The translations under genes and the position numbers were made by a program. Source: JAVBNA01 sp031551875 (GTDB lineage: Bacteria; Bacillota; Clostridia; Oscillospirales; Acutalibacteraceae). Taken from it: a stretch of DNA of 64,000 bases. The stretch's first letter is position 1, and every line of letters begins with the position of its first letter. Of this stretch, positions 34,151 to 42,348 are shown piece after piece. The notes below the pieces were generated by a model. That model saw nothing but the letters and a program-made list of their open reading frames with translations, made no database searches and was not told the origin of the DNA. The stretch is from assembly GCA_031551875.1 (NCBI GenBank), contig JAVBNA010000014.1, forward strand, positions 1 to 64,000. The letters run 5' to 3'.

Positions 34151-34657
34151 ATGAAACACACGCTTTCCATCCTGGTGGAAAACCACGCGGGCGTCCTGTC
34201 CAAGGTGTCGGGGCTTTTTTCCCGCCGCGGCTTTAACATCGACAGCCTCGCGGTCGGCGTCACCGAGGATCCGACCATCTCGCGCATCACCATTGTGGTC
34301 AGCGGCGACGAGCATCTGGTCGAGCAGGTGGAAAAACAGCTCAACAAGCTCATTCCGGTCATCAAGGTCAAGACGCTTGAGCCCGCCGAGCAGCTCAGCC
34401 GCGAGCTGATGCTTGTGAAGGCCGGGTGCAACACGAAGCAGCGCCCCGAGGTGATGAAGATCGCCGAGCTGATGGGCGCGCGCATCGTGGATGTCGCACA
34501 GACTGTGCTGACGCTGGAATTCACCGATACGCTCGAGCGGTGTGAAACGCTGCTTTCGTTGCTCAAGCCCTACGGCATCAAGGAAATTGTGCGCACGGGC
34601 ACCATCGCCATCGAAAAGGGCTCGGCGATTACACGGAATAAGAAAAACTTGAATTAA
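34151..34657 (+). CDS. ilvN: Acetolactate synthase, small (regulatory) subunit
   Basis: A 168-residue regulatory subunit with an N-terminal ACT domain (about 3-75) and the C-terminal ALS_ss_C domain. The signature HTLSILVENHAGVLSKVSGL and the following FSRRGFNIDSL are textbook. It activates IlvB and usually confers feedback inhibition by valine. AAGGGAGG precedes the start, and ilvC follows 17 nt downstream. Confidence 0.96.
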   Translation: MKHTLSILVENHAGVLSKVSGLFSRRGFNIDSLAVGVTEDPTISRITIVVSGDEHLVEQVEKQLNKLIPVIKVKTLEPAEQLSRELMLVKAGCNTKQRPEVMKIAELMGARIVDVAQTVLTLEFTDTLERCETLLSLLKPYGIKEIVRTGTIAIEKGSAITRNKKNLN

Positions 34658-34674
34658 ATCAGGAGGGGATCAAT

Positions 34675-35664
34675 ATGGCAAAGATTTATTATCAGGGCGA
34701 CTGTGACTTGAACCGTCTGGAGGGTAAGACGGTGGCAATTATCGGCTACGGCAGCCAGGGACACGCACATGCGCTCAACCTGCACGAGAGCGGCGTCAAC
34801 GTCGTGGTGGGTCTGTACCAGGGAAGCAAGAGCCGGATGAAGGCCGAGGCGCAGGGGCTGAGAGTGGCCGCAGTCAGCGAGGCGGTGCAGATGGCTGACG
34901 TTGTGATGCTTCTGGTGCCCGATGAGCGGCAGGCGGAGCTGTACAAACACGAGATTGAGCCCCATCTGACCGCAGGCAAGGCGCTGGCCTTTGCCCACGG
35001 CTTCAACATTCACTATACCCAGATTGTGCCGCCCGAGGACGTCGACGTCTTTATGATCGCGCCCAAGGGTCCCGGTCACACCGTGCGCAGCGAGTATACC
35101 GAGGGCAAGGGCGTGCCCTGCCTGGTGGCCATTCACCGCGACGCGACAGGACACGCGCTGGACACGGCGCTCGCCTATGCGGCGGGGATCGGCGGCGCAC
35201 GCGCGGGCGTGCTGGAGACCACCTTCAAGGACGAGACCGAGACCGACCTGTTCGGCGAGCAGGCGGTGCTGTGCGGCGGCGTGACCGCGCTGATGAAGGC
35301 GGGCTTTGAGACGCTGTGCGAGGCCGGCTACGCGCCCGAAAACGCCTACTTTGAGTGTGTGCACGAGCTCAAGCTGATCGTCGACCTGATCTACAAGGGC
35401 GGCTTCTCCATGATGCGCTACTCCATCTCGGACACCGCCGAATACGGCGACTACGAGACCGGCCGCCGGCTGATCACCGAGGAGACCAAAAAGGAGATGA
35501 AAGCGGTTCTGCGTGAGATTCAGGACGGCACCTTCGCCTCCAAGTGGATCAGCGAAAATAAGGCCGGCCGGGCGCACTTCAACGCCTGCCGCCGGATGGA
35601 GGCCGAGCACCCGGTGGAGTCGGTGGGCGCCGAGCTTCGCAAGATGTATTCCTGGTCGGAATAA
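34675..35664 (+). CDS. ilvC: Ketol-acid reductoisomerase (class I)
   Basis: A 329-residue NADPH- and Mg-dependent enzyme that isomerises and reduces acetolactate or acetohydroxybutyrate. The dinucleotide-binding loop is GYGSQGHAHALNL, and the knotted C-terminal domain has FKDETETDLFGEQAVLCGG with metal ligands and YSISDTAEYGDY. AGGAGGGG precedes the start. It is the last gene of the ilv operon and is followed by a strong terminator. The length is that of class I enzymes. Confidence 0.97.
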   Translation: MAKIYYQGDCDLNRLEGKTVAIIGYGSQGHAHALNLHESGVNVVVGLYQGSKSRMKAEAQGLRVAAVSEAVQMADVVMLLVPDERQAELYKHEIEPHLTAGKALAFAHGFNIHYTQIVPPEDVDVFMIAPKGPGHTVRSEYTEGKGVPCLVAIHRDATGHALDTALAYAAGIGGARAGVLETTFKDETETDLFGEQAVLCGGVTALMKAGFETLCEAGYAPENAYFECVHELKLIVDLIYKGGFSMMRYSISDTAEYGDYETGRRLITEETKKEMKAVLREIQDGTFASKWISENKAGRAHFNACRRMEAEHPVESVGAELRKMYSWSE

Positions 35665-35676
35665 AAAGAATTCACG

Positions 35677-35711
35677 CGGCGGGAAACCTTTTGGTTTCCC
35701 GCCGTATTTTT
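35677..35711 (+). terminator. Terminator of the ilv operon
   Basis: A perfect 12-bp stem (35677-35688 with 35693-35704) with a TTTT loop is followed by TATTTTTT. Confidence 0.92.
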
Positions 35712-35716
35712 TATGG

Positions 35717-35744
35717 TTGAATTTTACGCAAAGGAGAGTATAAT
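35717..35744 (+). promoter_or_regulatory. Promoter of the murD operon
   Basis: TTGAAT (35717-35722) and a perfect TATAAT (35739-35744) are spaced by 16 bp, about 65 nt upstream of murD. Confidence 0.65.
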
Positions 35745-35810
35745 AAATTAGTTATAGCTTCATGATTTATCATGCCACTGAAAGTAATTACGAACATCTG
35801 GAAGGGATGG

Positions 35811-37205
35811 ATGCAAATGGACAGCAGAGTACAGCGTTTTTTTGACGGTATCAGGGGGAAGCGGGTGGCGTTTTGCGGCATCGGCGTCAGCAACACCCCC
35901 CTCGTGGAGAAATTTATAGAGAAGGGTGCTTTGGTGACCGCCTGTGACCGGCGCACCCGTGATCAGCTGGGCGAGGTGGCCGATCAGATGGAGGCCATGG
36001 GCGCGGTGCTCAAATTCGGCCCCGACTACTTAAAGGAGCTCGATGCGGACATTCTTTTCCGCACGCCGGGCATGCAGTTCCACCTGTCCGAGCTGGAGGA
36101 AATGCGCGCGCGGGGCGTCGTGGTTACCAGTGAAATGGAGGTCTTTTTTGACCTGTGCCCCTGCAAGCTGTACGCCGTGACCGGCAGTGACGGCAAAACC
36201 ACCACCACCTCGGTCATCGCCGAAATGCTGCGCGCCGAGGGCAAAACCGTCCATCTGGGCGGAAACATCGGCCGGGCGCTGCTGCCCCTCATCGAGGACA
36301 TACAGCCGTCCGACTGCGCTGTCGTGGAGCTGTCGAGCTTTCAGCTCATCTCCATGCGTAAAAGCCCCGACGTCGCCGTGGTGACCAACATTTCCCCCAA
36401 TCATCTGGATGTGCACAAGGACATGGGGGAGTACATCGGCGCGAAGCTCAATATCCTGATCCACCAGAATGCCTTCGGGCGGACGGTGCTCAACCTGGAC
36501 AACGAAACCACAAGGGGCTTTGCGCCGCTGACGCGCGGGCAGACGCTCTTTTTCAGCCGCCGGAGCAAGCCGGCCACGGGCGCCTACTTGGAGGACGGCA
36601 TGCTCAAATTCACCTGCGGCGGGCGCACCGAGGACATCCTGCCGGCCGGGGAGATCCGCATCCCGGGGCTGCACAATGTGGAAAACTATCTGGCGGCTAT
36701 CACGGCGGTTTGGGGCACGGTGTCGCCCGACAACATCCGTCATGTGGCACGCAGCTTTTCGGGCGTGGAGCACCGCGCGGAGTTTGTGCGCGACCTTGAC
36801 GGCGTCCGCTATTACAACGATTCCATCGCCACAAGCCCCACCCGCACGGCGTCGGGTACGCTGTCGCTCTATGCGGACAAGATTATTTTGATCGCGGGCG
36901 GGTATGATAAGAAAATTCCCTTTGACGCGCTGGGGCCGGTCATTGTCGACAAGGTCAAGACGCTCATCCTGATGGGGGCGACCGCGGGGAAGATTGAGGC
37001 GGCGGTTAAGGCGGCGGACAATTACGCAGAGGGAAGCCCCGAAATTCTGCACGCGTCCTCGCTGGAGGAGGCGGTGGGCATCGCGCGCGGACGCGCCGTA
37101 CAGGGCGACATTGTGTCGCTCAGCCCCGCCTGCGCGAGCTTTGACAGCTATGTAAACTTTGAGGCGCGGGGCAATCATTTTAAGGAGATTATTCATGGAC
37201 TGTAA
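35811..37205 (+). CDS. murD: UDP-N-acetylmuramoylalanine-D-glutamate ligase
   Basis: A 464-residue cytoplasmic Mur ligase that adds D-glutamate to UDP-MurNAc-L-Ala. The ATP loop is VTGSDGKTTTTSVIAEML; the Mur ligase family tracts LSSFQLISM, NISPNHLDVHKD and VEHRAEFV are present. Two ATGs (35811, 35817) follow GAAGGGA; the first is used here and the choice is open. The gene is not in a dcw cluster but leads an operon with two M42 peptidases, whose first start codon overlaps its stop. Confidence 0.93.
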   Translation: MQMDSRVQRFFDGIRGKRVAFCGIGVSNTPLVEKFIEKGALVTACDRRTRDQLGEVADQMEAMGAVLKFGPDYLKELDADILFRTPGMQFHLSELEEMRARGVVVTSEMEVFFDLCPCKLYAVTGSDGKTTTTSVIAEMLRAEGKTVHLGGNIGRALLPLIEDIQPSDCAVVELSSFQLISMRKSPDVAVVTNISPNHLDVHKDMGEYIGAKLNILIHQNAFGRTVLNLDNETTRGFAPLTRGQTLFFSRRSKPATGAYLEDGMLKFTCGGRTEDILPAGEIRIPGLHNVENYLAAITAVWGTVSPDNIRHVARSFSGVEHRAEFVRDLDGVRYYNDSIATSPTRTASGTLSLYADKIILIAGGYDKKIPFDALGPVIVDKVKTLILMGATAGKIEAAVKAADNYAEGSPEILHASSLEEAVGIARGRAVQGDIVSLSPACASFDSYVNFEARGNHFKEIIHGL

Positions 37206-38226
37206 GAAATGGGAGGAGCGCCTGCGGGCGCTCTGTCTGTGCCCGGGGGGCGCGGGGGCGGAGGGAGAGGTGACCGCCCTGCTCGCGGACATGCTGTCTC
37301 CCTGGGGGAGGGCGAAAACCGACGCCCTCGGCAACCTGAGCCTGACCATCGGGCAGGGGGAGCGGCATCTGCTGCTCGACGCCCACATCGACCAGGTCGG
37401 CCTGATGGTGACCGCCGTTCTGGACGACGGCTTTGTGCGGGTTGCCCCCTGCGGCGGCGTGGACCGCCGGACGCTGATGGGACAGCGGGTGACGCTGGCC
37501 GGCCGGGAGGCGATGACCGGTGTGGTGTGCAGCATGCCGCCCCATTTGCAAAAGGAAATGACCGGCAAGGTGCCGCCCATCGACGAGATGGCGGTTGACC
37601 TGTGCCGTCCGGAGGACGAGGTGCGCGAGAGCGTGCGCCCCGGCGACCGGCTGTACTGTGCGCCCGTATTTACGCCGCTTCTGCACGACCGTGTGACCGC
37701 AACGGCGCTCGACAACCGCGCGGGCGCGGCGATTCTGATCGCGGCGCTGGAACACATCGAGCCTGACAGGCTGCTCTGCAGGGTGACGCTGCTGTTCAGC
37801 ACCCGCGAGGAGACCGGCGAGCAGGGGGCGAGGGTGTCCTCCTATGCGGAGAAACCCGACGAGGCGGTCATTGTGGACACGAGCTTTGCCCGTGCGCCGG
37901 GCGTGCCTGAGATGAAATCCGCGCCCTTAGGCGGCGGGGTGATGATCGGCTGCGCCGCGACGCTTGACAGGAGAATGGGCGAGGCGCTGATCGAATTGTG
38001 CGGGGAGGACATCGCCCATTCCCTTGAGGTGATGGGCGGCGTGACCGGCACCAATGCCGACGTAATCGGCGTATCGCGCGGCGGCGTGCCGGCCTGTACC
38101 CTGTCGGTGCCCATCCGGAACATGCACACGCCCGCCGAGGCGGCGGCGCTGTCCGACCTGGACGCCGCCGCGCGGCTTTTGGGTCGGTATGCAATGAGAG
38201 GAGGTGCGGGGCCGTGGCCGATGTAA
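37195..38226 (+). CDS. M42 family aminopeptidase, first of tandem pair
   Basis: A 343-residue co-catalytic metallopeptidase related to glutamyl aminopeptidase/FrvX. Metal-binding residues are visible in LDAHIDQVG (His64), ALDNRAGAA (Asp173) and TREETGEQGA (Glu205, Glu206). The ATG at 37195 follows AAGGAG and overlaps the murD stop by 11 nt. The sequence is less canonical than its downstream neighbour, with several shortened loops. Intracellular peptide turnover is the expected role; the link to MurD is only positional. Confidence 0.85.
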   Translation: MDCKKWEERLRALCLCPGGAGAEGEVTALLADMLSPWGRAKTDALGNLSLTIGQGERHLLLDAHIDQVGLMVTAVLDDGFVRVAPCGGVDRRTLMGQRVTLAGREAMTGVVCSMPPHLQKEMTGKVPPIDEMAVDLCRPEDEVRESVRPGDRLYCAPVFTPLLHDRVTATALDNRAGAAILIAALEHIEPDRLLCRVTLLFSTREETGEQGARVSSYAEKPDEAVIVDTSFARAPGVPEMKSAPLGGGVMIGCAATLDRRMGEALIELCGEDIAHSLEVMGGVTGTNADVIGVSRGGVPACTLSVPIRNMHTPAEAAALSDLDAAARLLGRYAMRGGAGPWPM

Positions 38227-39242
38227 AGCTTCTTGAAAAGCTGTGCTGTGTCTCAGGCGCGCCGGGACGCGAGGACGAGGTGCGCGCCCTGATTCTACGG
38301 GAAATCGAAGGGCTTGCCGACGAGATCAAAATTGATCCGCTCGGCAGCATCCTCGCATTCAAAAAAGGGAAAAAACGCCCCGCCAAAAAGGTTTTGCTTG
38401 ACGCGCACATGGACGAGGTGGCCTTTATGATCACCGGCGTGACCGAAGAGGGGCTTTTGCGCTACACCTGCCTCGGCGGGATGGACGGGCGCGTGCAGTG
38501 CGGCATACAGGTGCGGGTGGGGGATGTGTGCATCCCCGGCATCACCGGTCTGAAGCCGGTGCACCTGTGCGATAAAAAGGAGCGGGACGCCGTCCCCGAA
38601 GAGGACGCCCGCTATATCGACATCGGCGCGCGGGACAGGGAGGACGCTCTGCGGCAGGTGTGGCCCGGCGACATTGCGGTGTTTGCGCCCCATTTTGAGT
38701 GCGTCGAAGACCGGGTGCTCGCCAAGGCGCTCGACGACCGGGCGGGCTGCGCGGTTCTCATTGAGCTCATGCGCGCGGAACAGGAATATGACCTGCACTA
38801 CACCTTCACGGTGCAGGAGGAGGTGGGTCTGCGCGGGGCGCGCGCGGCCGCCTATACGGTGGCGCCCGACGCGGCAATCGCCATTGAGGCGACCACCGCC
38901 GCCGACATCGCGGGTGTATCCAAAGACAAGCGCTTCTGTGCGCTGGGCGGCGGCGCGGTGGTCACCTTCATGGACGGTCACACGGTGTACGACCGCGCCT
39001 GCTATGATATGGCGTTTGCCTGTGCCCGCGAGAAGGGCATTCCCGCACAGCCCAAGGCGGGCGTCGCAGGCGGCAACAACGCGGGCGCGATTCATACGAC
39101 ACGGGGCGGCGTGCGCACACTGTCGCTGTCGCTGCCCTGCCGGTATATCCACGCACCGGTCGGCGTCATTGACATGAAGGACTACGAGGCAGTTCTGGCG
39201 CTTACGAGCGCCTGCGCCGCCCGCATGGCGGAGACACCGTGA
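38214..39242 (+). CDS. M42 family aminopeptidase, second of tandem pair
   Basis: A 342-residue M42 metallopeptidase. Metal ligands appear in LLDAHMDEVAFMI (His65), KALDDRAGCAVLI and VQEEVGLRGA, and the C-terminal tract ends with the typical Arg-Tyr-Ile-His-Ala-Pro (CRYIHAPVG). The GTG at 38214 follows GAGAGGAGG and lies inside the end of the first M42 gene (13-nt overlap). The two paralogues may form mixed oligomers, as M42 enzymes assemble into dodecamers; this is inference. Confidence 0.9.
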   Translation: MADVKLLEKLCCVSGAPGREDEVRALILREIEGLADEIKIDPLGSILAFKKGKKRPAKKVLLDAHMDEVAFMITGVTEEGLLRYTCLGGMDGRVQCGIQVRVGDVCIPGITGLKPVHLCDKKERDAVPEEDARYIDIGARDREDALRQVWPGDIAVFAPHFECVEDRVLAKALDDRAGCAVLIELMRAEQEYDLHYTFTVQEEVGLRGARAAAYTVAPDAAIAIEATTAADIAGVSKDKRFCALGGGAVVTFMDGHTVYDRACYDMAFACAREKGIPAQPKAGVAGGNNAGAIHTTRGGVRTLSLSLPCRYIHAPVGVIDMKDYEAVLALTSACAARMAETP

Positions 39243-40006
39243 TCAGGAAGGCGGACGAGGGACTGCGGGAGCGGCTCGCTCAGTTTCTGACGCGCGACGC
39301 GTTCGGCGTCAAGCTCGCGGGGGATGTGGCGGCATACGGGCTTTCACAGCCCTTCGCGGAATTTTGGGTACAGCTTCAGGAAGAAAATCAAATCGTTGCC
39401 GCGGCCGGACGGCTGGATGGGGCGCTGACCGTGTGTGCCTCCCCGCAGGAAGGGGAGCTGGCCGACGAGCTGCGCGCCTTTTGCGCCATGCTGCCAAGCG
39501 TGGCGCAGGTGACCGGCCCGCCCGGGCTGCTGGCGGGGTTTTCGCCGCTCGCCGGGGGCGTTGTGATGACGCTGTGCGAAGAGGGGGAGGCGTCCGCATC
39601 CGATGGTGTGCGCAGCGAGCTTTCCCCGCGCGACATCGCCGAGCTGCTGTGCGCCTGTGAGGGGGAGGGGATGACCCTGCCTGAATGCGATGCGCTGTAT
39701 GTCGATTTGTCCCACCGTCTGCGTCACGGCGTGACACGGGGACGGGGGATGTATGAAGAGGGGTGCCTGGTCTCGGTCGCGCTGACCACTGCCGAAGCGG
39801 GCGATCAGGCGATTATAGGCGGCGTGGCGACCCATCCGGAGGCCCGCTGCAAGGGGTACAGCACCCGCGTGCTGGCCGCGCTGTGCGGTGAACTGAAACA
39901 GGAGGGCAAGGATGTGCTTTTGCTGTGCACCGGCGCGATGCGCCCGTTTTATGAACAGCGCGGGTTTCAGGCGGTGTATCCCTGGGCAATTGTTACAGTT
40001 CAATAG
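39239..40006 (+). CDS. GNAT family acetyltransferase (FR47-like)
   Basis: A 255-residue protein whose C-terminal third (about 165-250) is a GNAT domain with GGVATHPEARCKGYSTRVL as acetyl-CoA loop and FYEQRGFQ at the end. The N-terminal part is family-specific and does not contain a recognised motif. The GTG start overlaps the previous stop (GTGA), so translation is coupled to the second M42 gene. The substrate is unknown. Confidence 0.75.
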   Translation: MIRKADEGLRERLAQFLTRDAFGVKLAGDVAAYGLSQPFAEFWVQLQEENQIVAAAGRLDGALTVCASPQEGELADELRAFCAMLPSVAQVTGPPGLLAGFSPLAGGVVMTLCEEGEASASDGVRSELSPRDIAELLCACEGEGMTLPECDALYVDLSHRLRHGVTRGRGMYEEGCLVSVALTTAEAGDQAIIGGVATHPEARCKGYSTRVLAALCGELKQEGKDVLLLCTGAMRPFYEQRGFQAVYPWAIVTVQ

Positions 40007-40025
40007 ACAACCGAAAGGATACAAT

Positions 40026-41282
40026 ATGGATTTTTTTACGCTCAGCGGGCGTCTGGAGACGCTTAAAAGACAAGCCGAGGAGGACATACGTCCAGTGCTG
40101 GCCTTGATTGAGGAGACCACGGAATACAACCAGAACAAAGTGCTGCACGCATTCACCTCCTGCGGGGTGAGCGAGCGGCACTTCGGCGCGACCACCGGAT
40201 ACGGCTACGGCGACGAGGGGCGTGACAAGCTCGATGAGGTGTTTGCCAAAGCGGTGGGCGCGCCCGACGCGCTCGTTCGCCACAATTTTGTCAGCGGCAC
40301 CCACGCGCTGACCGTGGCGCTCTTCGGGGCGCTGCGTCCGGGCGACACCATGCTCAGCGTCACCGGACGCCCTTACGACACGCTGCTGGGCGTGATCGGG
40401 CTGACCGGGGACGGCGTCGGAAGCCTGAAGGAGTTCGGCATACGCTATGAAGAGCTGGCACTCAGCCCCGACGGGACGCCCGACTACGCGGGCATGGAAG
40501 AGGCCATTAAATCGGATACCAAGATGGTGTACATACAGCGTTCGCGCGGATACACCCTGCGCCCCTCCCTGTTCGCGGAGGACATCGAGCGCATCGCGGC
40601 CGTCGCCAAACGAAAAGCCCCCGGCTGCATCGTGATGGTGGACAACTGCTACGGCGAGTTTGTACAGCGCACCGAGCCAACCGCGCACGGAGCGGACCTG
40701 ATGGCGGGGTCGCTCATCAAAAATCCCGGCGGCGGCATCGCGCCGACGGGGGGGTACATCGCGGGACGGCGGGAGCTTGTGGAGATGTGCGCCTACCGGC
40801 TGACCACGCCGGGCACGGGACGGGAGATCGGCGCGACGCTGGGCCACAGCCGGGCGCTGTTCATGGGTCTGTTTCACGCGCCGCATGTGGCCGGTGAGGC
40901 GCTGAAAACGGCGGTGTTCGCCGCGGCGCTCTTAGAGCGGCTGGGCTATCCCGTCACGCCGCGCTTTGACGAGCCGCGCGCCGACATCATCCAGTCGGTC
41001 ACGCTGGGGGAGGAAGCGGCGTTGGTCAAATTTTGCCAGGGCATGCAGAAGGGCGCACCGGTCGATTCCTTTGTGGTGCCCGAGCCGTGGGATATGCCCG
41101 GCTATGAGCACAAGGTGATCATGGCGGCGGGCGCCTTTACGGGCGGGGCATCCATTGAGCTGTCCGCCGACGCGCCGCTCAGAGAGCCCTACGCGGCGTG
41201 GCTGCAGGGCGGGCTCAATTACCACAGCGGCAAGACTGGCGTGCTGCTGGGTGTGCAGTCACTGCTGGAGGGAACGCAATGA
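40026..41282 (+). CDS. Aluminium resistance / methionine gamma-lyase family PLP protein
   Basis: A 418-residue fold-type I PLP enzyme of the family annotated as aluminium resistance protein (Bacillus YnbB), distantly related to cystathionine gamma-synthase and methionine gamma-lyase. The N-terminal NFVSGTHALTVALFG forms the cofactor-phosphate loop, and the PLP Lys is in GSLIKNPGGGIAPTGGYIAG. The ATG at 40026 follows AAAGGAT. It lies 19 nt after the GNAT gene. The true substrate of this family is not established. Confidence 0.85.
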   Translation: MDFFTLSGRLETLKRQAEEDIRPVLALIEETTEYNQNKVLHAFTSCGVSERHFGATTGYGYGDEGRDKLDEVFAKAVGAPDALVRHNFVSGTHALTVALFGALRPGDTMLSVTGRPYDTLLGVIGLTGDGVGSLKEFGIRYEELALSPDGTPDYAGMEEAIKSDTKMVYIQRSRGYTLRPSLFAEDIERIAAVAKRKAPGCIVMVDNCYGEFVQRTEPTAHGADLMAGSLIKNPGGGIAPTGGYIAGRRELVEMCAYRLTTPGTGREIGATLGHSRALFMGLFHAPHVAGEALKTAVFAAALLERLGYPVTPRFDEPRADIIQSVTLGEEAALVKFCQGMQKGAPVDSFVVPEPWDMPGYEHKVIMAAGAFTGGASIELSADAPLREPYAAWLQGGLNYHSGKTGVLLGVQSLLEGTQ

Positions 41283-41767
41283 TTGTTCATCCTTTTTTGC
41301 CCATCTATGATGAGCGCTCAAGGATCCTGATCCTAGGAACCATGGCGTCCCCTCAGTCACGGGCGCGCGGCTTTTACTACGCCCACCCGCGAAACCGGTT
41401 CTGGCCGGTGATGGCAAGGCTTTTCGAGCGGGAGATACCGCCCGGCCGGGAAGGGCGCACCGCTTTTCTGCTGGAAAAGGGCATCGCGCTGTGGGACGTG
41501 CTGCATGCCTGCGACATTGAAAACGCGGGGGACGCCTCCATAAAAAACCCGGTCTTAAACGACTTTGCCCCGTTGTTTGCGGCGGCGGACATCCGCGCGG
41601 TGTTTACCACCGGGCGCGCGGCAACCGACCTCTTTGCCCGCCGCGCGCCCCAGGCGCACAGCCACCCGCCCCATTATCTGCCCTCCACCAGCCCGGCCAA
41701 CTGTCGGAACCAGACGATGGAGACGCTGTGTGACGCCTATCGGGAGATTCTTGCCGTTCTCAAATGA
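41279..41767 (+). CDS. DNA-deoxyinosine glycosylase (uracil-DNA glycosylase superfamily)
   Basis: A 162-residue base-excision repair enzyme of the UDG superfamily, family 6-like (hypoxanthine-DNA glycosylase). The N-terminal ILILGTMASPQSRARGFYY and HPRNRFWPVM give the catalytic-site signature; LPSTSPANC is the second motif. The ATG overlaps the previous stop (ATGA), so this is the last gene of the murD-led operon. A strong hairpin follows directly. Confidence 0.85.
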   Translation: MIVHPFLPIYDERSRILILGTMASPQSRARGFYYAHPRNRFWPVMARLFEREIPPGREGRTAFLLEKGIALWDVLHACDIENAGDASIKNPVLNDFAPLFAAADIRAVFTTGRAATDLFARRAPQAHSHPPHYLPSTSPANCRNQTMETLCDAYREILAVLK

Positions 41768-41800
41768 ACGCTGCCCCATGCTGTGTGGGACAGCGTTTTT
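41767..41800 (+). terminator. Terminator of the murD-led operon
   Basis: AACGCTG (41767-41773) pairs with CAGCGTT (41791-41797) around an inner imperfect CCCA/TGGG stem and is followed by TTT. Confidence 0.8.
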
Positions 41801-41885
41801 GTGTAAATGAACAGTTGATTCCAACAATCTAAGCGCCCGGGAGGTTATAGAGAATAGAGAACAAAATGAAAAGGAGGGGTTATTT

Positions 41886-42293
41886 ATGAAGAAAACAAGA
41901 AAAAAGGGGTTAGCCGTACTGCTCACGGCGGGAATGTTGATGCTGTGCGGCTGCCAGACGACAAACACAAGCAGTCAGCCGGGGGAACAGGGAATGACCG
42001 TGATCAAGGAGGTGGAACCCATTCATTTTAATCAGCAGGCAATCATGGCGGACGGGCTGTTTGATACGCCTGACAATGTCATCCCCGACAAAGCGACAGC
42101 AGACCGGTACGCGCGGCTTGTGCTTGAGATTGGGTCTGATGGGATGTACAAAACACAATTGACGCAGTATGACACGGAAAAGGAGGTGTGGGTTGTGCGC
42201 TTCCTGCCCGGGGAAGAGGTGTGCGGGGGAGACCGGAGCGTTGCCTTCTCAAAAAAGACGGGCGAGGTGCTACTGATCTGGGGCGGGGAATAG
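41886..42293 (+). CDS. Small lipoprotein with NTF2-like/PepSY-like C terminus
   Basis: A 135-residue lipoprotein. The signal peptide ends in LCGC, making Cys23 the likely lipidated residue. The body contains ADRYARLVLEIGSDGMYK and ends in SKKTGEVLLIWGGE, a pattern of small NTF2-fold or PepSY-like domains, but I cannot assign a family firmly. AAGGAGGGG precedes the start. It is flanked by terminators on both sides and is therefore a single-gene unit. Function unknown. Confidence 0.7.
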   Translation: MKKTRKKGLAVLLTAGMLMLCGCQTTNTSSQPGEQGMTVIKEVEPIHFNQQAIMADGLFDTPDNVIPDKATADRYARLVLEIGSDGMYKTQLTQYDTEKEVWVVRFLPGEEVCGGDRSVAFSKKTGEVLLIWGGE

Positions 42294-42302
42294 ACCTCAA
42301 AC

Positions 42303-42335
42303 AAAAAGCCTCCCGCGCTTTACCGTGTGGGAGGC
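42303..42335 (-). terminator. Terminator of the TPR gene
   Basis: GCCTCCC (42308-42314) pairs with GGGAGGC (42329-42335); on the minus strand TTTTTGT follows. It may also serve the convergent lipoprotein gene. Confidence 0.8.
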
Positions 42336-42348
42336 CTGTGTTTTATCC

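Noticed and set aside
36030..37802. 590-codon open frame on the minus strand
   Set aside because: It is antisense to murD and the first M42 gene; low-complexity Arg/Ser-rich translation typical of a shadow.
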